From positions 7,006,001 through 7,070,000 of the forward strand of contig OX291545.1 in assembly GCA_946406115.1 (NCBI GenBank): 64,000 nucleotides of DNA, in the 5' to 3' direction. Under the pieces are notes generated by a model, which worked only from the letters and a program-made list of their open reading frames with translations, made no database searches and was not told the DNA's origin. Positions 24,481-35,789 of the stretch are shown here, in pieces (positions within the stretch are counted from its first letter, which is position 1; each line of letters starts with the position of its first letter). A program made the translations under genes and the position numbers. Source of the DNA: Apoda limacodes (Eukaryota; Arthropoda; Insecta; Lepidoptera; Limacodidae).

Positions 24481-24714
24481 ATGGAAGCAAAACCATCGAT
24501 CATAAGCGAGAGTGAGTTGGAGGAAATGAAGGATAAGCCTAGGACTGAATGGGTAAAGTGCAGTAAAACGAAGGATGATCCTTATGAGAAGACACATTGG
24601 AAGGAACTATTTCAGTCAGGGAATTTGATGGAAGCGCGTAGAAATGATAACTCAAGTGCGAGGGTGAAGTGGATGGAGAAGTTTTCATTGTTGTATAGAG
24701 CCCTCGTGTATTAG
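24481..24714 (+). CDS. Hypothetical protein, 77 aa
   Basis: Unrecognised. It starts ATG GAA GCA after GGCGGGGGA and is rich in charged residues (ESELEEMKDKPRTEWVKCSK; later HWKELFQSGNLMEARR), with amino-acid use more protein-like than neighbouring frames. It sits on the plus strand in the favoured orientation, in the last kilobase before the right LTR. It has no zinc knuckle or catalytic motif. It could be a remnant of an element protein or a chance ORF. Confidence 0.25.
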   Translation: MEAKPSIISESELEEMKDKPRTEWVKCSKTKDDPYEKTHWKELFQSGNLMEARRNDNSSARVKWMEKFSLLYRALVY

Positions 24715-24789
24715 TCGCGATACCGCTCCCGAAGGAGATTACGGGAAATTTCGATGCGATTTCTATTTTACTGACGGTGGGGCTAGGAT

Positions 24790-25160
24790 TGGATTTAGGC
24801 TAATATTAGGTTTATCAGGTTTAGGTTAATTAGGTTTAGGTAGACATGAGGTTTGTAGGGTTTAGGTTAACATTAGGGTTATTTAGGCTTAGGTTAATAT
24901 ACGGTTTATTAGGTTAAGGTAAACATGAGGATTATTAGGCTTAGGTTACAGATATGTTTAGGAGGTCTAGTTTAACATGAGGTTTATAGTGTTTAGGTTA
25001 ACATAAGGTTTATTAGTTTTAGGTGGACATGAGGGTTATAAGGTTTAGGTTACGGCTATGTTTGGGAAGTCCAGGTCAACATAAGGGTTGTTGGATTTAG
25101 GTTTATGTAGGGATTTTTAGGTTAAGGTTAGCGTTATTGTTGAATTAAGGTTAGATTAAG
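24790..25160 (+). repeat. Degenerate ~26-bp G-rich array resembling insect telomere repeats
   Basis: Units follow the pattern ACATGAGG-TTTATTAGG-TTTAGGTTA and repeat about 12 times with substitutions. Each contains one or two TTAGG-type words, the insect telomeric word being TTAGG. Units of the form ATATGTTTAGGAGGTCTAG occur at about 24954 and again near 25053. Confidence 0.7.
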
Positions 25161-25290
25161 TCTCGAGTAATTTATATGTCATTATTGAACTAGGTTCGAG
25201 TTGTAAGTCGAGGTCTTAAAACTTAGGTGTAGAGATCCAGTGGTTAATTAAGAAACAAGTCACAACTGATAAGTGTACATTTATGACTTG

Positions 25291-25301
25291 TTGGGGAGGA
25301 T
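25291..25301 (+). promoter_or_regulatory. Candidate polypurine tract
   Basis: TTGGGGAGGAT directly precedes the TGTAGT start of the right LTR. A purine run here is where plus-strand DNA synthesis is primed in LTR elements. It is short, so support is modest. Confidence 0.35.
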
Positions 25302-28300
25302 TGTAGTGGTCCCAAGCCTTTTATAGAGAATTGTAATAATCTGGACCCCACGACACGGTGTTGACATGCTAATTTAAGTTTTAAGAGAGCAGGTAAATTA
25401 AAGATGGAATTCATCAATAATAAATATAAATTAGATTAATCACCTTCGTAATTCATACCAATCGAATACTCCTAATAAATGGATAGAAACGAGATCAATG
25501 AAGTATGAAGTAAGTGAGTGGCCCGGGATGTCCTCACCGGTCTTCGATTAATATGTTTATACCTACGTCATAAGGCATAAATCGCGGTAGGATCCTAAAA
25601 TCATGAACACAAAAATAATTGCTCGTTAAATACGACCGATTCGTAAAGTAGCAGATAACCAGGAGGTTAAAATATTTGGAGAATATCGATTGATTATTCT
25701 CAGTTAATTGATATAAACGTTGTAGGGTGCGAGAGGGATGGTAGAGTAGGCTCCGCGCCGCTTACGACGAGCATTCATTGCGTAAATTAATCGAAGCTGC
25801 ATAATCGAGCCATGGAAAAAACGGAGGAGATAGATCAACGGATAGAGAATTAGTAGAATCGGTTTGCACTTTTGAAATAATTATACGATTATTACTATAA
25901 AGTAACTGGCCACTAAATGCGGACCACGTGCGTACACGTGGAACTAAAATAAAGAAGAAATTAACTGGCGCCACAATTTCTAGACACGCTATGTGTTCAG
26001 GCCGCGTCTATAGTGGGGGAGGGGAAAACGGTTATAAGCGATAGGCGTCAGTTGCGGCACCCTTTTTCATTGTCGACGTGCCGAGAGGCTGGCTGTGTTC
26101 GAGGTTCCTGAGGAAGTGGGAAGGACAGGACGCACAAAGATTTGAAGAAATTTAATACCGACGCCGTGCACGTTTCGCCTACATCAAATATCAGTAAGTG
26201 TTGTGAGAACTGAGGCTAGCAATGTCAGCTCATTATTGATGGGTTTGTACTATGGGGCTTTGTGAGGGACTTCCTTTATACGATGGCGTAAGGACTGTGT
26301 AAGGGACCGTGTAAGATGCCACCTTGGTTAAAGTGAAGGGTTGGTTGGGGAAAATTGAAAGTGGTTGACTTTTTGGTTGGGATTCTAGTTGTAAATTTGG
26401 AGTAGAGAAGGGAAAAACCCTTGCTTATTAAAAATGCAGAGGTAGTTTGTTGACATTGTTGGCTATGTACTCTTAAAGGAAAAGAGATTGCCGATTTCTG
26501 CAGAAAATTTAGTGGAGAAAAGGGCTCCTGCCGGGATCGGCGTCTCTTAACATGATGTTGTAAATTTTGTGATACTTTGTGGGAAGAAACCCCGTAATTA
26601 GGCTCTGATCTGATTAGTTAAGAAATCGTTTAAGATTAGGGTTAAGGTCAGGCAACCCTTGTGTAAATCCTGTCCTGTGTATATGTATATCTTATTGATG
26701 AAAGCCCTACGCAAGTCCTAAGCATCGACTTCGCGCTTTGATCGGACTCGAGGTGACGGGGCATGCTTACATGACTTGGCAGGCAACCCTTGTGTAAATC
26801 CTGTCCTGTGTATATGTATATCTTATTGATGAAAGCCCTACGCAAGTCCTGAGCATCGACTTCGCGCTTTGATCGGACTCGAGGTGACGGGGCATGCTTA
26901 CATGACTTGGCAGGCAACCCTTGTGTAAATCCTGTCCTGTGTATATGTATATCTTATTGATGAAAGCCCTACGCAAGTCCTGAGCATCGACTTCGCGCTT
27001 TGATCGGACTCGAGGTGACGGGGCATGCTTACATGACTTGGCAGGCAACCCTTGTGTGAATCCTGTCCTGTGTATATGTATCTTCATTGATGAAAATCCT
27101 ACACGCTTTGGTAGACGCTCATTAGAATGGTACAGTTATGTTACATGTAATTGATGGTTATGTTAATGATATCTCTATATCCGCTACTTACTATCTCAAT
27201 CATTTTAGTCCCGATGTCTTGTTGCGTTGCGGTATGGGTGACCCCCAAAGCAAGCAGACCCTTGGTAGATAGAGGTAGGTGAGGACGGGGCAATCACAGT
27301 AGGGGTTCTTCAAGCGGGGTCTGGCTTGTTATAAGATTAGGGAAGATTGGGGCTTGATGTTAGAGACATACTAGGATAACTGCAGGCTTCAGGAATCTAA
27401 GGGTGTGAGGGGGCTGATAAAACCTAAATCTGGGTTGGCTCCAGTTCCACCCTTCACCGGCGTCGAGTGGGGAAGCTGAACTGTTAGATGCCGTTTAGGT
27501 AATGGGTGGCTAAAATTTAATGTGGGATTTTTAACCCAATCTCCTTAAGGAATCCATAGATAAATAGTACCTCCACTCCACCCATTATTGCGACGGATAG
27601 ATTTGGAAAGCTAAGTATTATTGTGTTCATATTTAAATATTTGTTTCTTGTGTAAAAATAAACGTAAACCTCATATGTTTTTCAGAGCCGCGACATTAAT
27701 CTAGAGAGTCTAATTTTTAATTAGACTATCTAAGCTTTATTTTATTGCTTTATACTGTTTAATTTATGTTTTGACTAAGCCATTTAAGATAAAGATGACA
27801 GAACTTCAACATTGACCAAACTTTATTAACAGGCTATGAGGTGACGTTAGTGGGTCAGGATTTGTTCTATTCTTCGCCATGAATCACCCCGTTGAAGACG
27901 TATTAGTATAATCATACACAATTCTCTACTAACTGATGAGGCTCTGAATTGTTGTATGGAAAGCCGAAACGTTAAGTTCTAAACACTCAGAAAGGGCTAA
28001 CCCTTACTTGATCTGGCTAATGCGCCGGGTCCTGAGTGTGGATATGTCTTCCTTACAATCCACCTTAAACATATTTATTGTGTGTCAAACTAGGTGTTCT
28101 GTCGCCTTAATTACTCTGATGAACAATTCACCACTTAACCATGTGCGTAATCGCACACCTATTTTATTATTTCTTGTGAACTTAGCTTGCACGGCATATG
28201 TTTCGGGCGAGTATAGCTTCTCCGGACTAGCGGCTATTTAAACTTAAGGAGCCTCGGGTTCGAACCGACCGATCGTAGGTTATATTCAAATAATAACGAG

Positions 28301-30914
28301 ATGGTCCCTTTAGTTCCGTAGTTAGTCATAGTAGTAAGGATAAATACATGGTCGTCTGGTTGTTTGCCACCTCCGCAGCGTTATAAATGTAGGAGTTGGC
28401 GGGGAGCACTACTTACCTATCCTAAAGAACAGTTTAAGGCACGGTGTACGAAGGATAAAGGTTATCTATTAACTCAATTACTAAATGACAGGAGGGCGAA
28501 GCCACAAGGTAAGCTAGTTTGATTAAACCTATCTACGAGTCTGTCAGGAGTTGGTCGTTATATACCTTCCTTGTTAAAGGTTCCAAGACGTCAGTCAGAT
28601 AATAAGTACGATACAATTGACAACCGCTTAAGGCCAGACGGTACCCTAGGCCCTTAAGGCTATTCAAATTCAAGTTATACATAATTAATTTTCAATATTC
28701 ATTTTAGCGATCAAGTAGGAACAACCTAGTGTATGAGTTAGGCGAGCGTTAGGTTTTGTCTCAATTTTATAGTTTTGTTTTCATAAACTTTATATTCTAG
28801 TGTAGATAATCGCCATAGCTTGTAACCATAAACTCAATTTTAGATCTAAGAACGAAATTCGTACTGACCGGGTCGCGAGATACTAAACCAAAACCGAACC
28901 AACGTAAATTAGTCGAAGGAAGGTCGAGTAACACGATTAGACTCTGTACCTGCGCAGAAGACTAAAATGTGAACTCTGCGCACCCACGTGACCACGAGAC
29001 GCCAGCTGGGCACTTCGACGCACAGGCAAATGTATGGAAAGTCTGACCGGTTAGTCTTTAATTGGCCGAAGGGATAATTCGGTGGCGGGCCCAATAATTC
29101 TGAATAGAACAACTTACGAACCCTTAAGGAATGGTTGTATATGTGAATTTTCCTGGATGATTCCCAGTTAGGGTTACCCGTAAACGACCTGGAAACTAGG
29201 ATTGGTAGATTTAGATAGACTTCCATACTAAATCGTCCGCCCTTAGCGCCCTCTATAAGACCTCCTCAATATCTCCATTATTAGACAGTTAGCTAAGATA
29301 TCGATCGACCGAGTAATTCCACGATTATTACACTGATGGCGTGAGTTTCAGTGGTAAAATAATAATCATGAATGTATGTGGATTTCTGGATACCTACGGT
29401 TAGGACTATGTTATAACTTTATTTAAAGGGTAGGCTGTAGATGTATTTCAGGGTTACATTTACTTCTAATTTGTTAGTTTGTCTTTACGGCGATTCTACA
29501 TATATTATTATAAGATTAGATTAGAAGAGAAGCTAGTAAGGATAGTGGTAGTCTTTTTATATACTTAGATTGCCTTTGGGGTGGCTTCTCGAATACCATT
29601 ACGACTTTATAATTTCACTTAGGGGTTGTTAACGGGTTGTCAACAGGCTCTTTATGCAATTACTAAACTTATCGGTCAGTCTGTGGTGCATTCTTAAGTG
29701 TTATTGAGAGGGTTGTGTAATTTACGTAAGGGCCAGGCCGCGAGTATATTCGTTTTTATCTATATATATATTCAATCTGTTAGTTCATCCGTATGGTGAC
29801 CTTTCATATTACATTACAGTTTTATAACTTCGCTTAAGAGATCGATAGCTAGTCTACTAATAATCTATCTATGTACTTAATAGGTCCGCTTGTCTCCCTA
29901 ATGCCTTATATATGTTGTTATTAGTTCCGACCTTCACTTAAGCGCAAGCTAGAGAACTGGTGACAGGTTAGTTGTGTAGGTTATAGGTTAATTAAGGGAT
30001 CAATAGCGTACCTGCTAATAATTTATTTAGTTATTAAATAGGTCTGTCTGTCTCTTAAATGATTTTGTTATATTATAAGTGTATAATTTTAGTTAAGGGG
30101 AAGCCAGTGAGCTTATTAGTGGTTAGTACTTTCATATGTCTAAGGGTTCTTCCTTTTAAGGTGATTTTCCTACATTACTATGAGGTTACAAGTTTACTTA
30201 AGGGCAAGATAACTAGTGTATCGATGGACTACTTACCGTTTAAGAGTTCTCCTTTAAGGCGATTTCATACATTACTATAGGATTACGACTTCACTTAAGG
30301 GGTATGCGGTCTTAGTCGTTATAACTTTAAGGCCTATCGTGTTCGAGGGCCAACCGTGTTATTACGAGACATGTTCGGAGCTGTAAGGAGGTAGCTAGGC
30401 TGGTGAATAGGGTGACTTAGGCTAGGGTACTTCGACTACGTTAGGATAATAAATCGCATATATTTTAATCTGAAACTCGCATTTAGTAATTCAAATTCTG
30501 GTCTAATGCTGATCAGGACTTAGTGGTTCTGCGGTTAAGGATTAGTTATAGGCCATTGGTTTTAATGTAGGTATAATGTAAAATTAGGGTTTTGATTTTG
30601 TTCTTTCACACCTGGGACTGATTGAATCCATACCTCTTAGGATCTGGGGTTATTATCGGTCACAACGAGGGGTCCAAATAGACGATTACGCCATTAGACG
30701 ATCACAGCCAAATAAAATATTAGCTTTCTTTAATAATAACATTAACGGTTACAAAATACTATTAACATTTCTTTATAATAATAGAGACAACAATAATATG
30801 TTAGAATTACACATGTCTTCACGTATTCAAATTGGCGAGTACGTCGGTATACTCCACGTGAGTTCAAATTTATAATTTTATTATTTTTATAAACTGGGGG
30901 GGGGGGTTACTACA
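25302..30914 (+). repeat. Right long terminal repeat (5,613 bp)
   Basis: Direct copy of 12418-18026 at an offset of 12,884 bp. It ends GGGGTTACTACA at 30914 and is followed by CACT. The four extra bases lie in and beside the terminal G run. Confidence 0.85.
26650..27084. repeat. 131-bp tandem repeat in right LTR
   Basis: Same array as 13766-14200, at the expected offset. Confidence 0.95.
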
Positions 30915-30918
30915 CACT
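30915..30918. other. Target site duplication, right copy (CACT)
   Basis: CACT follows the ACTACA terminus of the right LTR and matches 12414-12417. Confidence 0.75.
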
Positions 30919-31206
30919 CTCTTAATATTGCAATAACCTTCCTAATTTTTGATGCGGAAACATCAAGACGAAATTAAACGGATATAAGTCTTATTTAATC
31001 TCAGTCGAGAAACCCCGCAGAAGTCCCATCAACTACCGAAACCTTATACTGGACGATAAAGGGTTGGGCAAAAGCTAGTATTGGTGTACATTTAAAAACC
31101 AAAACATTTTTGTTATTATTTTTATTTTTATTTAAAAAAGTGTTGCTAATTAATTTCCTTTGCCAGAAATTTCATTATAAATAATAAATAAATAATTTTT
31201 TTTTTT
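30919..31206. other. AT-rich spacer
   Basis: Nothing recognised between the LTR element and the SINE fragment. Confidence 0.5.
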
Positions 31207-31285
31207 CGGACATTACACACAGCGCCGTCTAGCCCCAATGTAAGCAAAGCTTGTGTTATGGGTTCCAGACAACGGATGATATAAT
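31207..31285 (-). mobile_element. Truncated SINE, 3' block only
   Basis: GGACATTACACACAGCGCCG through CAAAGCTTGTGTTATGG is the reverse complement of the 3' half of the SINE at 2764-3010. The tRNA-like head is absent. It is followed on the plus strand by ATAATAATAATAATA and AT-rich DNA up to 31514. Confidence 0.7.
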
Positions 31286-31519
31286 AATAATAATAGCCAT
31301 TGATTCCAATTAATATTATATTAGGTTTTATAAAACATATATTATTAATAATAGTATTATTATTTGTATAACTCCTATAATTTATGTAATTTATGTTTAT
31401 ACATTTATAAAAAGGAGTATTTATTTATTTTCATTTTAACATATAATTTCATGCGATAATATAGGCAATTAATTGATTTATTAAAATTAATTTAAATTAG
31501 TTTAATTTTATTCATCTTA

Positions 31520-31966
31520 TCAGCCCATTGACGTCCACTGCTGGACATAGGCCTCTCCTAACTTTTTCCACAGCGTGCGACTCTGTGCCGCCTGTAACCA
31601 ACGGCTCCCCGCTATCTTTACAAGGTCATCTGTCCATCTAGTGGGGGGTCGTCCCACGCTGCCCTTTCCGGATCGTGGCCACCTCTCGAGAACCTTCTTT
31701 CCCCATCGGCCATCGGTTCTTCGAGCTATGTGGCCTACCCATTGCCACTTCAGCTTTGCGATTCGGTGAGCTATGTCAGCGACTTTAGTTCTTCTACGGA
31801 TTTCCTCATTCCTGATTCGATCACGTAGGGAAACTCCGAGCATAGCTCTTTCCATCGCCCGATGAGCGACCTTCAGCTTTCGTATAAGGCCCATAGTTAG
31901 CGACCACGTCTCAGTGCCGTAAGTCATCACTGGCAACACACGCTGATTGAAGACTTTTGTCTTCAA
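31520..31966 (-). pseudogene. RTE C-terminal region
   Basis: 148 codons open on the minus strand with the RTE-typical ending: QRVLPVMTYGTETWSLTMG, HRIAKLKWQWVGHIARRTDG, then SVGRPPTRWTDDLVKIAGSR and a final QQWTSMG. It is continuous here but cut off from the RT by a frame change near 31966-32103. Confidence 0.85.
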
Positions 31967-32102
31967 GCACTAGGGTATTTGGGACGAGAAAATAGAATGC
32001 AGTTTTCCGAACGCTGCCCAACAGAGTTGGATTCGGCGATTAACCTCTTTCTCGAAATTGGACCTACCTAATCGAACAGTTTGTCCCAGGTATACGTATT
32101 CG

Positions 32103-33085
32103 TCAACAACTTCGAGTGTAGAGTTCCCAACAGTTATTGGAGTGGGTGCTACATGGCCATTCGACTCTTTGGGAAGCTCTACTGAGGCTTCCGAGCATTG
32201 TGCTAAGGTCCTCCATCGATTCTGCCATGACTACAATATCGTCGGCAAATCGAAGGTGGGTAATGTACTCGCCATTAACATTGATGCCAAAACCGTCCCA
32301 ATCCAGAAGCTTAAAGACATCTTCAAACGCATTTGTGAAGAGTTTCGGAGATATGACATCTCCCTGTCTCACACCTCGGTTTCGAGTTATGATCCTGGAG
32401 ACGGACTGACATGGTGGCGTTATCGTACAAGCATTTTAGCACCTCGATATACCGATGATCAATGCGGCATCTCTGTAGAGCCTGTAGCACTGCCCATGTT
32501 TCCACCAAATCGAAGGCTTTCTCATAATCCACAAACGCTAAGCAAAGGGGCCGATTATACTCTTCTGACTTCTGTATAATCTGCCGTAGCGTATGTAGTT
32601 GATCAACGGTACTAAAGCCTCTTCGGAAACCGGCTTGTTCAGGAGGCTGGAAGTCGCCGAACTTGCGAGCGAGATGGTTCGTAATTACTCTTGAAAACAG
32701 CTTATAAACATGGCTCAGAAGCATGATGGGTCTGTAATTCTTAAGAAGCGTATTGTCACCTTTTTTTGAAGAAAAGCACCACCACGCCCCTGTGCCATGC
32801 TTGTGGCGAAGTACCTTCGAATATGACGGTGTTGAAGAGCTTCTGAAGGACTTTTAGTACCGGTTTTCCATCTGCTTACAGAAGCTCAGTCGTTACCCCA
32901 TCATCACCCGGTGCCTTATTGTTTTTAAGCTGTTTGAGAGCCATACTAATTTCGTACAAGCTGACGTCCGGGATGTCCTCGGTATAGTGTCGAGTCAGTC
33001 TAGCTCTAGGGTCTTTAGCTAGACTGCCAACTGGTTTCGATGTCGACGTGTATCTCCTCCAAGACTTCTGGTCCAGACGAAACAA
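32103..33085 (-). pseudogene. RTE reverse transcriptase region, broken
   Basis: MALKQLKNNKAPGDDGVTTE (32876-33085) is the N-terminal RT block. It is followed by a frame-broken stretch (32725-32875), then EQAGFRRGFSTVDQLHTLRQ and CLAFVDYEKAFDLVE (32323-32724), then GDVISPKLF and RFADDIVVMAES (32103-32372), the last holding the catalytic aspartates. At least two frame changes and stop codons separate these blocks, so the enzyme cannot be made. Confidence 0.85.
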
Positions 33086-33257
33086 TGCTGCTGTCCTCCG
33101 TCTTCAGCCTTGCCAGACGGCTTCGCCCAATAGCCAGATTTCTCGCGAACAGTTTGGAACCTTTGTTCCGTTCAATTGCCTCCTCAATACGCAATGTATT
33201 AAAGTGGCGTTTGTCGCGTGCAAGTGATTTTGAGATCTGTCTATTAAGCTGCCGCTA

Positions 33258-33907
33258 TTACACTGCATCATCCGAAGACTGCAGCCAAAGTTTTCGTCTT
33301 TCATCCATAAGTCTAAGAGTCTGGTCCGAGAGTCTTTTTGTTCTATTTGTACGGTGGGTTTGAAACTTAGACCCAACCGTATGGACAGTTTCCACAAACA
33401 TGTCGTTGGTATCGTCCACTGATGCGTCTTCCTTTAAGCATTCAAAGCGATTTTTGAGTTGGAGCTGAAAGTTTTCTGGGTTTTGGATTTGGATGGATGT
33501 GGGTCGAAACGTGGACCTAATCAGTCGAGACCTAGCAAGCCTTATGTTGAGGTTCAATGTGCCTCTTACCATACGGTGATCACTCCCGGTTTTGATCGTG
33601 TGGATCACAGAGACATCATTGAACACTTGCTTTTCCATCGACATAATACAGTCAATCTAATTCTTTGTGCAACCATCCGGACTCATCCAGGTCCACTTCC
33701 TGTGGGGGCGCTTCTTAAAAAGGAATTCATCATAAATAGGCCTTCCTTTTCCATAATGTCGGCCAACATCTGCACTCTGGGGTTCCGTTGTCCATATTCA
33801 AATTGCCCCACTCTCAGCTCATTACCACTTCGTTTGCCTAGTTTCGCGTTTAATTTTATTATTATTTGAATATTTATTTGGATGTCCATTTGTGGACCAT
33901 ATACCAT
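33258..33907 (-). pseudogene. RTE endonuclease region, broken
   Basis: The right part (33683-33907) has LNAKLGKRSGNELRVGQF, a GDFNAK-type endonuclease block with its first residues changed. The left part (33258-33644) has TIKTGSDHRMVRGTLNLN, the SDHR motif that ends AP-endonuclease-like LINE domains. Between them the frame shifts and an in-frame TAG interrupts the reading near 33656. A lysine/arginine-rich linker toward the RT follows (RTNRTKRLSDQTLRLMDER). Confidence 0.8.
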
Positions 33908-33965
33908 GTGCTATCCAAAGCGAGTCTCGTCCAGGCGACGCCAGTCACGGCTTCAATGTCGTCCC

Positions 33966-35639
33966 GCCAAGACAACGGATTATAATGCATAATAGCGTGC
34001 TTCTTACATAGTTAAAAATAATATGATATAATATGATTTGTACACCGGACTTCAAATAGAATATCTGTATATGTGGTTTTACAAAATCCCGAAAAATGTT
34101 TTTATTAAATTGAAATCTTATTTAAGACCATTTCCATTAAAAACTAGAATCCTGTATAATTTTTAACCTAATACGCAATTTATAAAGAAAACATAGGGTA
34201 TGTTAGTAGTAGTAGACCTAGATATTTATTCCTATAGTCGTATTTTTTATTAGACGAAGTCAACTGACGTTAACTGTGTTGTCAGTTTTTGATGAAATAA
34301 AAATAGTGTTGTGACAAAGTGAAGGATTGAAAAAACTCCTGAACGAATCCAGCCTACACCCGTCGCCGCCGCGCGTTCGTAACAACAATCATTGTTCATT
34401 TATTTAATTGAACGAGAACTGAACGCATCACTAATACTTTAAATATGGCAACATTATTTTACAAAGTAACATTAGCTACTGTCAGTTGTCTTCGTCTAAT
34501 TAAAAATACGACTATAGAATATGTTTTTAAAATTTCATCGTGTTTGATAAGTACCTAATTGTCAAAAATAGTGAAAGTTTAAAAACTAAAACCCAAATAC
34601 TCAAATTATATTAATTAAGAATGTGCTCATTGCTACCTTTCAATCGATACCAAACATTCGAGTAATTCGATCTATTGTCAAAAGAAGATTTGTAGCTTAA
34701 AAGCTACATAGGAACATATGAATATGCTAACATATACACAGACTGCTGAAATCATAACCCCCCGTAGCAGTTGGGTAATAAGTAAAGATTTGGTATGTAT
34801 GAAGCACGCTATGAGGCGCCGCAAAACCTAGACTAGGTTACAAGTCCTAGGCGCTGCTCTGAGTTCACAACATTAAAAAGCAACGCAACGGACCCTACAC
34901 CATCGTGGCAAATCCATGGAATGCCAGAAATTCGTCTCTTTGTTAAGCTTGTGTGGATTTGATTTTGAAACATTTACAAAAGAAGATGAATAACATTTTA
35001 CATATACAAAAAAAAAATAAGTATTGATGCAATACAATTATATTTCAATTTCACATTGCCGTTACTCGCACCAAGGCAGGGGCACAGGCCTCCCCTTGAA
35101 GAAAGAGGTTTAAGCTGTATTCCGTCACGCTGGCCTACAGCGGCCTAGACTCCGTACCACCCCCCCCCCCTTCCCCTTCAGAAATCAAAAATATATAATA
35201 TCTTCTTATATAAAATGTTCTATGCAACCTCGCAGCCCACTATCACTCAACGATAGAGATCAAAGAATCTAATAATAAATTATAATAGAGATAAAAATCT
35301 AATTTGTAATGATGATGTAGATAATTAATTTATTTGGCCAAGCGTGATCATCAAAAGTAGTAGGACCTGAAAACCGTTGTGTTAAATAAGTAGAAACCCC
35401 AGTTTGATGCTGCTGTACTGACCCAGGTACGTCTGAGTAATATAGCATACAAAATAAGCATAAAAGAAAATAATCAAGAAATAAATATAGCTAAACCTAA
35501 GATCATAAATAATGTCCACCTTGAGTTTTTACTATTTCTAAAGTCAGTACAAAACCTAAAACAACGCAAATACGCGAATATTAGAACTAAAGGGACACAA
35601 GTACTAATGAGTTATCTGATTTTCCGTCATCCCTACACA
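33966..35639. other. Intergenic stretch, no gene seen
   Basis: AT-rich with no supported ORF. GC-richer islets lie at 34340-34380 (ACCCGTCGCCGCCGCGCG) and 35070-35170, the latter followed by a C run (35158-35170). These may be old repeat fragments. Confidence 0.4.
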
Positions 35640-35789
35640 AAGGAACCCTAATTGATGCTATTATTATTATTATTATTATTATTAAAATTATAGACGAGCA
35701 GCATGAGATGCTGGTGTGTCTATCTAAAGTGATGGAAATGTCTTAGTCCTTTTCACTAAAATATTATTCACTTAATATGTCATTCTTGT

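Larger units (their letters stand above)
18027..25301 (+). other. Interior of the LTR element, largely non-coding
   Basis: 7,275 bp with no recognisable retroviral domain in any frame. Its visible content is one minus-strand basic ORF (18308-18658), a 20-base G run (19698-19717), a 296-bp duplication (21672-22205), a composite array (22630-24020), a small plus-strand ORF (24481-24714) and a TTAGG-like 26-bp array (24790-25160). The stretches 18900-21660 and 24030-24480 hold nothing else I can name. Poly-G runs and T/G-rich segments recur on the plus strand. Confidence 0.6.
12418..30914 (+). mobile_element. Non-autonomous giant LTR element (LARD-like), 18.5 kb
   Basis: Two direct repeats of 5,609 and 5,613 bp lie 12,884 bp apart. 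Each begins TGTAGT and ends ACTACA (a TG...CA boundary with a 6-bp inverted terminus), and the whole is flanked by CACT on both sides. These are the hallmarks of an integrated LTR retroelement. The interior (18027-25301) has no gag, protease, reverse transcriptase, RNase H or integrase that I can see. The plus strand is G/T-rich over long stretches, and a short purine run precedes the right repeat, so plus orientation is favoured. I found no convincing tRNA primer-binding site next to the left repeat, which is the weakest point of the assignment. The near identity of the repeats implies a recent insertion. Confidence 0.72.
31515..33965 (-). mobile_element. Decayed RTE-type LINE
   Basis: Reading from right to left on the minus strand, endonuclease, reverse transcriptase and C-terminal regions appear in correct order over 2.45 kb but in several frames. 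The extreme 3' end carries CAGCCCATTGACGTCCACTG. No intact ORF remains and no 5' end or target duplication could be fixed. Fragments of related copies are at 5452-5665 and 61626-62285. LINEs move by reverse transcription primed at the target site; this copy cannot encode the enzyme. Confidence 0.85.

Noticed and set aside
12418..30914. Reading the 5.6-kb direct repeats as a segmental or assembly duplication
   Set aside because: TG...CA ends with a shared 4-bp CACT flank fit integration better, although only long reads or other copies can exclude duplication completely.
31575..33869. Plus-strand ORFs over the RTE element (31575-31769, 32058-32579, 33040-33363, 33459-33869)
   Set aside because: Shadows of the minus-strand LINE coding region, which has RT and endonuclease motifs.
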